Positions 1 through 4,088 of a stretch of DNA of 5,296 bases are shown here, in pieces. Below the pieces are notes generated by a model. It was not told the DNA's origin. It worked only from the letters and a program-made list of their open reading frames with translations, and ran no database searches. Both the position numbers and the translations under genes were made by a program. Within the stretch, counting starts at the first letter, position 1, and each line of letters begins with the position of its first letter. Origin of the DNA: Acidobacteriota bacterium (lineage in GTDB: Bacteria > Acidobacteriota > Terriglobia > Acidiferrales > UBA7541); NCBI GenBank assembly GCA_003161195.1, contig PMOV01000321.1, forward strand, positions 1 to 5,296, read 5' to 3'.

Positions 1-31
1 AATATTTCCGCAACTCTAAAATCACGGCCCT

Positions 32-63
32 AAAATAAAAAAGCCCACTCTTTGCGAGTGGGC
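32..63 (-). terminator. Intrinsic terminator of the sigma/anti-sigma/CAP operon
   Basis: Read on the minus strand, a perfect 8-bp stem (GCCCACTC / GAGTGGGC, plus-strand 43-50 and 56-63) with a 5-base loop is followed at once by a T-rich tail, TTTTTTATTTTA (plus-strand 42 down to 31). This is the standard Rho-independent layout. It lies about 200 bases past the stop of the CAP gene and is the first such signal downstream of the three-gene minus-strand operon. On the plus strand the hairpin is followed only by a weak T run (GTCGTTTT), so any plus-strand termination here would be poor. Confidence 0.85.
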
Positions 64-264
64 GGCAGTCGTTTTGTATCTTGGCCTACAACTTCGCCCC
101 TCGCACAAGTTTTCGTTGGCGGCTAAAGCTAAATCGATAGGCCGGCCAGGCGATCTGGCTGGCGGCGGCGAACGAATTGTAAGCCCTGATCATCGCGGTG
201 ATTCCTATCTAGCGCGTAAGTGTAGTGAGTCTTGCGCCGCATGGCAATCGCATTCTTGGCCGCT
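64..264 (-). other. Trailer between the CAP gene and its terminator, with a stable hairpin
   Basis: No convincing coding frame is seen on either strand in these 200 bases. It contains a strong 9-bp hairpin at 141-163 (arms 141-149 and 155-163, one G-U pair, 5-base loop) and a near-perfect 14-bp palindrome at 189-202 (ATCATCGCGGTGAT). No tRNA arm, SRP RNA core or tmRNA ending was found by eye. It is most likely the structured 3' untranslated region of the operon. A small RNA released from this trailer is possible but only inferred. Confidence 0.4.
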
Positions 265-1218
265 TCAGTACAGCAGCACCGCCAAGCGAAACCGCGTAAA
301 TCCGCCGCTGGCCATAGGGTCGCACGCCCCCACCGCGGCGGAGTGATACTTGCCGCTGGCCACGGCGGACTGCAGCTTCTCCGGCAGTTTGCTCAAGTCT
401 GACGTCTCAAAGCGCGCGACCATGGCGGCCTTTCCCAAATATCTGTCGCCCTGCAAGCAGGCGCGACGCGCATCGCTCGTCGCCGTGTGCCCGCCATTAT
501 CGGCAGGACGGACCCCGGCGGCCGATAGCAACTCGCGGACGCGCTCTTCTTGCTGCCCCATCGAAATATTTCCTACTTGCAACGAAAAATCTTGCACCGC
601 GTACAACCCGCGATTCCCCGGCTGCACGGAAATGCCCACCGCTGTCAGTTTGGGATCCAGGATGTTGGCGCGGTGCCCGGCCGAGTTCATCCACGCAAAG
701 TGAATCTCATCCGCGGTGGCTGCCAGCGCCACATTCTCCGCCAGCGCGGAAAATCCCGCGCCAGAATCGCTGATCCGCTGCTGCATATCTTCCTCGCCCG
801 GAAACTGGTGCGACAACGCATCATGCTGCACCATCACCATGCAGTGCCGTCGCGCGGCCGCCGCCAGCTGCCCATCCCAGTGCAGCGCCGGCAAGCCGGC
901 CAACACACGCGATTCGTTCGCATGATCGAAGAGCGCCCGCTCTTCCGCGGACGGCCCGCCATCCTGCGGTTTTCGCGTTGCAGCGTTTGCGCCCAGCGCC
1001 GCGCCCGCGGAAACGCCCGACCCAGCGACACCAGCGGATGACCCAGCGGCGGATGACGCCGCGGCTGAGCCACTCGCGGATTGCTGCGGCGCTGGCCGCG
1101 CAGCATTCTGCGCGTACGGCGGGCGATTCGGGTCGTTCGCCGATTGCGCGCTGGCCGGCGCGCTTATCGCCAGCGCCACCCACAGCACCGGCAAAGCAAC
1201 TTTTATGGCGGCGAGCAT
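265..1218 (-). CDS. Secreted CAP (SCP/PR1-like) domain protein
   Basis: This encodes a 317-residue exported protein of the CAP superfamily (cysteine-rich secretory, antigen 5, PR-1), whose exact role in bacteria is mostly unknown. Residues 1-24 form a clear signal peptide with likely cleavage after ASA (Ala24/Gln25). Residues 25-90 are a Pro/Gln- then Ala/Ser/Gly-rich low-complexity linker. The CAP domain spans about 92-215: the HANESR helix opening, His137 (LSH), Glu161 (AEN) and His182 in the GHRANIL signature give the usual His-Glu-His cavity residues. A further 100-residue tail of unknown function has two cysteines (Cys254, Cys299) that could pair in the periplasm. It is the third gene of the operon, starting 20 bases after the anti-sigma stop. 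No good Shine-Dalgarno sequence precedes the ATG, so it may depend on translation of the gene before it. The signal peptide fixes the start. Confidence 0.9.
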   Translation of the reverse strand: MLAAIKVALPVLWVALAISAPASAQSANDPNRPPYAQNAARPAPQQSASGSAAASSAAGSSAGVAGSGVSAGAALGANAATRKPQDGGPSAEERALFDHANESRVLAGLPALHWDGQLAAAARRHCMVMVQHDALSHQFPGEEDMQQRISDSGAGFSALAENVALAATADEIHFAWMNSAGHRANILDPKLTAVGISVQPGNRGLYAVQDFSLQVGNISMGQQEERVRELLSAAGVRPADNGGHTATSDARRACLQGDRYLGKAAMVARFETSDLSKLPEKLQSAVASGKYHSAAVGACDPMASGGFTRFRLAVLLY

Positions 1219-1238
1219 CGGGATGCGTGACGAGGCGC

Positions 1239-1979
1239 CTATCCGCGCACGCGGACGGCGCTGAAGCTGAGCATGACGTGGCCGCCGCTGGTGGGGCGGC
1301 CGAAGCTCATCATGGGCCGGAACGTAGAGAACATCAGGATCTGGTCGAGCTGCCGCAGCGTCGCGGGCGAAGCTGGGCCGGACACCACCTGGTAGCCGTC
1401 AAATTGCCCGCGCGCGTTCACCGTAACATCCACCAGCAGGCCGTGCGGCATCACCGCGTCCCCTTCCGGGGGCTCGAACGCGAACGCTTCGGGATAGTCC
1501 GCCAGCGTGAGCAACTCGGCGGGGCGCATGAGATTAATCTCCGTATCGTTCTGCACCGCGCGCACCGTCAGGCCCGGCGCTATCATTTGGAACACCAGCG
1601 CGAAGATGGCGATAGCCGCGAAGAATCCTCCGGTGGCCGGCAGCGTGAGCGGGCGGGCGACATTGTCCAGCAGGATTTCCGCGCGGTCGCGTGCCAGCTG
1701 CCAACGCCCGCGCCAATTTTGTTTGGCCTCGCGCTGCGCCGCCGCCACCTTGATGCGCACGGCCAGATCCGCCGGCGGAACGTTCTGCGGCACGCGGGAA
1801 AGCAGCACCGCCAGCTTGCGGAAGCGTTCCAGTTCCGTGCGGCACGCCAAGCAATCCTCGAGGTGCACGCGCATCTGCACGCGCTCGGCGATGTGCGCCG
1901 CGCCGGAGACTTTATCGTCCAGATAACCGGCCAGCTTTGCCTGGACCGCCTGGCACTTCATGGCGAAGTGGGATTTCAT
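1239..1979 (-). CDS. Membrane zinc-finger anti-sigma factor with TonB-C-like periplasmic domain
   Basis: This 246-residue protein is predicted to bind and inhibit the ECF sigma factor encoded just upstream. The cytoplasmic N-terminus carries the ZAS/zf-HC2 zinc motif: Cys9, then His39-x3-Cys43-x2-Cys46. One hydrophobic segment at about 115-136 (GGFFAAIAIFALVFQ) would span the inner membrane, leaving residues 140-246 in the periplasm. The last 70 residues (LLVDVTVNARGQFDGYQVVSG, then ILMFSTFRP and HVMLSFS) follow the strand-helix-strand pattern of the TonB C-terminal domain, so they may act as the sensing or partner-binding part. That resemblance is by eye. The ATG overlaps the sigma stop as ATGA, indicating translational coupling. 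GAGGG at 1986-1990, six bases before the ATG, favours this start over the in-frame Met7. Confidence 0.88.
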   Translation of the reverse strand: MKSHFAMKCQAVQAKLAGYLDDKVSGAAHIAERVQMRVHLEDCLACRTELERFRKLAVLLSRVPQNVPPADLAVRIKVAAAQREAKQNWRGRWQLARDRAEILLDNVARPLTLPATGGFFAAIAIFALVFQMIAPGLTVRAVQNDTEINLMRPAELLTLADYPEAFAFEPPEGDAVMPHGLLVDVTVNARGQFDGYQVVSGPASPATLRQLDQILMFSTFRPMMSFGRPTSGGHVMLSFSAVRVRG

Positions 1980-2845
1980 GGCAAACCCTCGCCCGCGGCG
2001 CTGGTCCGCAAGCTCATTTGCGAGGCATCCTCACGCATCGCGACCTCAATCGTCGCAACGTCGTGGGTCGCGACCTCGAGCATAGCAACCTCATGCGAAA
2101 AAAAGTCGTTGGCGGCGGATATTGCATGAGAAAACGCCGCCTGCTGCTGGCTCATGGCGTTTTCCAGCGGCGATGGCGGCGGTTGCGACAGCACCGGATG
2201 CGCGTCCAGGTGTCCGCCCCGATGCGCGGGCGCATGCACTTCGCGCTCCCCAAGCAAGGGCGAGAGAATCTCTCGCAGGGCCCGTCGCCCGCGCAAAATG
2301 CGCGATTTCACGGTGCCCACATTGCACTCGAGCACTTCGGCCACTTCCTCGTAGCTCAGGCCTTCCAGGTCGCGCAGAATCACCGCGCTGCGAAAGGCCT
2401 CGGGAATCTGCTGCAGCGCGGAATGCACGGCGTGCTGAATCTCGCGCGTGGCCAACTGCTCGAAGGGTGAGGCGCCGTCATCTTCAACATCCAGGTGCGC
2501 GTAGCCTTCTTCCGGTTCGGCGTCGATGGAAACATTCTTCTGCAGGTGGCGATTGAACCAGCGGCGGTGATTCAGCGCTTCGCGAATGGCAATGCGGTAC
2601 AGCCAAGTCTTCAGCGAGCTGCCTTGCCGGAATCCGCGGATCCCACGAAACGCCTTGAGAAAGACTTCCTGTGTGCCGTCGGCGGCGTCAGACACATCAC
2701 CGAGCATCCGCAGGATGAGGTTGTACACCGGCCCGTGGTAGTGGGTCACCAGCCAGTCAAAGGCGGTCTCCGAGCCGGCTTGCAGCTCGACCACCAGTTC
2801 GGCTTCGTCGCGGCCCCACGAGAGGGCGCTGGCCCAATTGGACAC
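1976..2845 (-). CDS. ECF-family (sigma-70 group 4, RpoE-like) RNA polymerase sigma factor with C-terminal extension
   Basis: This encodes a 289-residue sigma factor that would direct RNA polymerase to a small stress or envelope regulon. Region 2 spans about 26-97 (AFDWLVTHYHGPVYNLILRM, then DVSDAADGTQEVFLKAFRG for the -10 recognition helix, and LKTWLYRIAIREALNHRR). An acidic linker covers about 108-128. Region 4 spans about 138-194, with IPEAFRSAVILRDLEGLSYE and the helix-turn-helix VAEVLECNVGTVKSRILRGR for -35 recognition. Typical family members end near residue 190-200; here about 90 more residues follow, ending in a 5-residue tandem repeat (251-275). The start is GTG, chosen because GGAAAGG lies 8 bases upstream and because residues from the GTG onward lead smoothly into region 2. 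The downstream anti-sigma gene overlaps it by 4 bases. A likely self-recognised promoter lies at 2917-2947. Confidence 0.93.
   Translation of the reverse strand: MSNWASALSWGRDEAELVVELQAGSETAFDWLVTHYHGPVYNLILRMLGDVSDAADGTQEVFLKAFRGIRGFRQGSSLKTWLYRIAIREALNHRRWFNRHLQKNVSIDAEPEEGYAHLDVEDDGASPFEQLATREIQHAVHSALQQIPEAFRSAVILRDLEGLSYEEVAEVLECNVGTVKSRILRGRRALREILSPLLGEREVHAPAHRGGHLDAHPVLSQPPPSPLENAMSQQQAAFSHAISAANDFFSHEVAMLEVATHDVATIEVAMREDASQMSLRTSAAGEGLP
1986..1990 (-). promoter_or_regulatory. Ribosome binding site of the anti-sigma gene
   Basis: On the minus strand GAGGG lies 6 bases before the ATG at 1979 and inside the 3' end of the sigma gene. It supports the first of two nearby in-frame ATGs (1979 rather than 1961) and, with the 4-base ATGA overlap, suggests that translation of the two proteins is coupled. 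Confidence 0.65.
2021..2095 (-). repeat. 15-bp tandem repeat inside the sigma factor tail
   Basis: Read in the sigma frame, four consecutive 15-base units encode HEVAM, LEVAT, HDVAT and IEVAM (residues 251-270), and a fifth, more diverged unit encodes REDAS (271-275). The units share a GAGGTCGCGA-like core, so this looks like a genuine DNA-level tandem duplication. It does not fall in either conserved sigma region and ends about 30 bases before the anti-sigma ribosome binding site. Confidence 0.75.
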
Positions 2846-2853
2846 GCTGGCTA

Positions 2854-2860
2854 CCTTTCC
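2854..2860 (-). promoter_or_regulatory. Ribosome binding site deciding the GTG start of the sigma gene
   Basis: GGAAAGG on the minus strand ends 8 bases before the GTG at 2845. No other start codon nearby is as well placed relative to region 2, so this site is the main support for the non-ATG start. Confidence 0.65.
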
Positions 2861-2916
2861 GCTGGCGGGCCTTGGGGTGTTTCGGGCCGAGCCTGCGAGA
2901 ACAGCGGCGCTACAGA

Positions 2917-2947
2917 GTTAGACACCAGTTGGCCGGGAGAAGTTTCC
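2917..2947 (-). promoter_or_regulatory. Candidate ECF-type promoter of the sigma operon
   Basis: On the minus strand GGAAACTT (2947-2940) and GTCTAAC (2923-2917) are separated by 16 bases. ECF sigma factors of the RpoE/AlgU kind recognise an AAC-containing -35 (GAACTT) and a TCtrA-type -10 at 16-17 bases. The match is close, with one extra A in the -35 element. Transcription would begin near 2910, giving a leader of about 65 bases before the GTG. The position directly upstream of an ECF sigma gene suggests autoregulation. No experiment supports this; it is a pattern match by eye. Confidence 0.5.
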
Positions 2948-2965
2948 AGGCCGGCTGGGGCATTA

Positions 2966-3000
2966 AACTTCCAAACGGCATCCCAGGCGCAACTTCCAAA
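2966..3000. repeat. Pair of 10-bp direct repeats (AACTTCCAAA)
   Basis: AACTTCCAAA occurs exactly at 2966-2975 and 2991-3000, 25 bases apart. The pair lies just upstream of the candidate ECF promoter, where an activator could bind, but no known regulator site is recognised. Chance is not excluded for two short copies. Confidence 0.35.
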
Positions 3001-3031
3001 GCACGGCGAAGTGCGCGATGCGATTGTGGCA

Positions 3032-3120
3032 GCCCGCGGAGCGGGCCGCAAGGGTACTCCTGGGTGGCTCCGCGGCGCGCCTGGGTGGAGCATCAACCGC
3101 TCACAGGCAAGAATGCCAGT
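3032..3120. repeat. Palindromic intergenic repeat zone (REP-like)
   Basis: Two hairpin-forming elements flank a short direct repeat. The first is GCCCGC-GGA-GCGGGC (3032-3046, perfect 6-bp stem). The second is ACAGGCA-AGAA-TGCCAGT (3103-3120, 7-bp arms with one mismatch). Between them CCTGGGTGG occurs at 3059-3067 and again at 3080-3088. The layout resembles short interspersed palindromic text common between genes in Acidobacteriota-like genomes. That comparison is from memory and cannot be verified from one copy. Confidence 0.45.
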
Positions 3121-3288
3121 GCTACTGGTGAGGGGGATCGATTTGCCGCTACCCGGCGTCGGTAGTCGCACCGCTTTGCTGGAGTAAAGTGTTTTAGGTG
3201 TTGGAGTTAGAAACGATTTTGGGCACAGCGAGAATTTCTTGGGGTGGTGATTTTTGGGGGATGCGGGGGTGTACGGTAGGGCATTTTG

Positions 3289-3350
3289 TATCGTTATCAA
3301 ACTAAAGGGGTTGCGTGGGGAGCAATTCATATCGTTATCAAAACAAAGGG
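3289..3350. repeat. Near-identical 21-bp direct repeats, possible operator pair
   Basis: The 13-base core TATCGTTATCAAA is exact at 3289-3301 and 3330-3342, and the match extends to AAAGGG in both, giving 19 of 21 identical bases. The copies start 41 bases apart, close to four helical turns, so both would face the same side of the DNA. The right copy reads TCATATCGTTATCA, a partial palindrome around a central CG as in many LacI-family operators (ideal TGATAACGTTATCA). No LacI-type gene is in the window, so the binder is unknown. Confidence 0.55.
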
Positions 3351-3356
3351 ACAATT

Positions 3357-3384
3357 TTGACAGACGCAAAGCGAGGGTTATTTT
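3357..3384 (+). promoter_or_regulatory. Candidate housekeeping promoter, plus strand
   Basis: A perfect TTGACA (3357-3362) is followed after 16 bases by TATTTT (3379-3384, four of six matches to TATAAT). The -35 box begins 7 bases after the second direct repeat ends at 3350, which would suit a regulator bound at the repeats. No convincing gene follows directly downstream, so its product is unclear. Confidence 0.3.
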
Positions 3385-3455
3385 CCTGAGACGGTGGGTG
3401 ATGGGGGGCTGGGAAGGGCGGCTCGGCGAGGGTTGGATACGCGGGACCATGTTGA

Positions 3456-3484
3456 ACGGTAGCACACAGCCGTTTACTTGTCAA
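3456..3484 (-). promoter_or_regulatory. Candidate housekeeping promoter, minus strand
   Basis: On the minus strand a perfect TTGACA (3484-3479) is followed after 17 bases by TACCGT (3461-3456, three of six matches). It would fire toward the sigma operon, about 600 bases upstream of its GTG, and could give basal transcription of that operon through the repeat zone. The -10 element is weak. Confidence 0.3.
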
Positions 3485-3673
3485 GTCCCAGTACTAGATG
3501 GTTCATTCGAACGGCCACCTTGTCTTGTAAGTGCGGTTGCCGACATGATCGTGAACGTAGGTGACTGCGCTGTCCCGCAAAACCATCCGGGAAGCAGAGG
3601 GCGCGTTGATGCTGTGCGGCTCGGCGGCGATGGTTGATTGCGGCGGACGCTGTGCCTAGCGCAAGAGCGGCCC

Positions 3674-3698
3674 ACCCTTTGCAAAAATCGCAAAGGGT
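3674..3698. repeat. Perfect 9-bp inverted repeat (hairpin)
   Basis: ACCCTTTGC (3674-3682) and GCAAAGGGT (3690-3698) are exact inverted copies around a 7-base loop, AAAAATC. No T run follows on either strand, so it is not a standard intrinsic terminator. It could be a protein binding site or an RNA stem. Confidence 0.5.
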
Positions 3699-3767
3699 TG
3701 ATTGGATAAGAGAGAAGGCTCCTGAGAACGTACCGAGTAAGACCGCAGGGTTGATGGGGCGCTCTCG

Positions 3768-3805
3768 TCCAGTTTCGGATGGCGGTCTGAAACTCTGAAA
3801 CTGGA
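3768..3805. repeat. 9-bp inverted repeat overlapping an 8-bp tandem duplication
   Basis: TCCAGTTTC (3768-3776) is exactly inverted as GAAACTGGA (3797-3805). The right arm lies in a perfect tandem CTGAAACT-CTGAAACT (3787-3802), so AGTTTC can pair with either copy and two alternative hairpins are possible. The site is about 285 bases upstream of pstS. It does not have the 11-base period of a PhoB box. Confidence 0.5.
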
Positions 3806-3981
3806 TTCGCATAACAGAATCATGGCCGAGGTTCAGGCCGTATCGATGGCTGGTGGAACGAGTTGTTTTCGTTTACACCGCAAACTGATTCATAGCGAAA
3901 GTTCCAGAACTGCGGTCCTCAACCACTCTGTAGCTACGCGATGCTTCACCGCAGCGCTGGGGAAAAGTGTTGCTTGACAAC

Positions 3982-4035
3982 GCCTTCGTTCTTATCGAAG
4001 GCCACCGTAGCAGGTTTTCGGCGATGGTGGTCGCC
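3982..4035. repeat. Two adjacent hairpins upstream of pstS
   Basis: GCCTTCG (3982-3988) and CGAAGGC (3996-4002) form a perfect 7-bp stem with a 7-base loop. GGCGA (4020-4024) and TCGCC (4031-4035) form a second, 5-bp stem. A TTGACA at 3974-3979 precedes the first hairpin, but no -10 element is found at the proper distance. Neither hairpin is followed by a T run. They lie upstream of the likely pstS start site, so they would act as DNA sites or in a longer transcript. Confidence 0.4.
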
Positions 4036-4037
4036 AA

Positions 4038-4068
4038 TGGACGTCTCCTGATGACACCCTGTTATAAT
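4038..4068 (+). promoter_or_regulatory. Candidate pstS promoter with perfect TATAAT
   Basis: A perfect TATAAT at 4063-4068 lies 20 bases before the pstS ATG. The best -35 candidate is TGGACG (4038-4043, four of six), at a long 19-base spacing. Transcription would start near 4075, leaving a leader of about 14 bases. The bases between 4069 and 4088 contain no purine-rich Shine-Dalgarno sequence, so translation may start in a near-leaderless manner. No paired PhoB-box repeats are visible. Confidence 0.5.
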
Positions 4069-4088
4069 TCCCCCGCGCAGCGTTCCTT

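Larger units (their letters stand above)
2846..4088. other. Long intergenic region between the divergent gene blocks
   Basis: These 1.24 kb contain open frames on both strands, but none has a recognisable domain, a good ribosome binding site or protein-like composition along its length. The contents that can be supported are the sigma promoter, palindromic repeat text at about 3032-3120, direct repeats at 3289-3350, candidate promoters near 3357-3384 and 3456-3484, inverted repeats at 3674-3698, 3768-3805, 3982-4002 and 4020-4035, and the pstS promoter. Composition changes within it: about 3180-3400 is G/T-rich on the plus strand and lower in GC than the flanking genes. A decayed gene or an undescribed RNA could lie in 3400-3980. 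Confidence 0.6.

Noticed and set aside
64..264. tRNA, SRP RNA or tmRNA in the left noncoding stretch
   Set aside because: No T-arm consensus, GNRA-type SRP core or tmRNA 3' end is visible on either strand.
2021..2095. CRISPR-like repeat array
   Set aside because: The 15-base units are directly adjacent without spacers and stay in frame within the sigma gene, so this is a coding tandem repeat.
978..2129. Plus-strand open frame of 383 codons
   Set aside because: It lies antisense to the CAP, anti-sigma and sigma genes, has His/Arg-rich composition typical of a GC-rich shadow frame, and crosses three well-supported genes.
2851..3465. Minus-strand open frame of 204 codons upstream of the sigma gene
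   Set aside because: It is rich in Pro/Ser/Thr with no domain, runs through the palindromic repeat zone and the sigma promoter, and has no ribosome binding site. Its length is explained by biased composition.
3254..3637. Plus-strand open frame of 127 codons
   Set aside because: There is no recognisable motif, it starts in a G/T-rich stretch without a Shine-Dalgarno sequence, and it includes the direct repeats and candidate promoters.
3474..3812. Minus-strand open frame of 112 codons as an intact gene
   Set aside because: There is no ribosome binding site or known domain. The start overlaps the 3768-3805 inverted-repeat region and only a short middle part looks signal-peptide-like; it is retained only as part of a possible remnant.
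4051..4056. PhoB-box half-site (ATGACA) upstream of pstS
   Set aside because: Only one half-site is present, with no second copy at the 11-base spacing, and it sits where it would overlap the promoter spacer; too weak to call.
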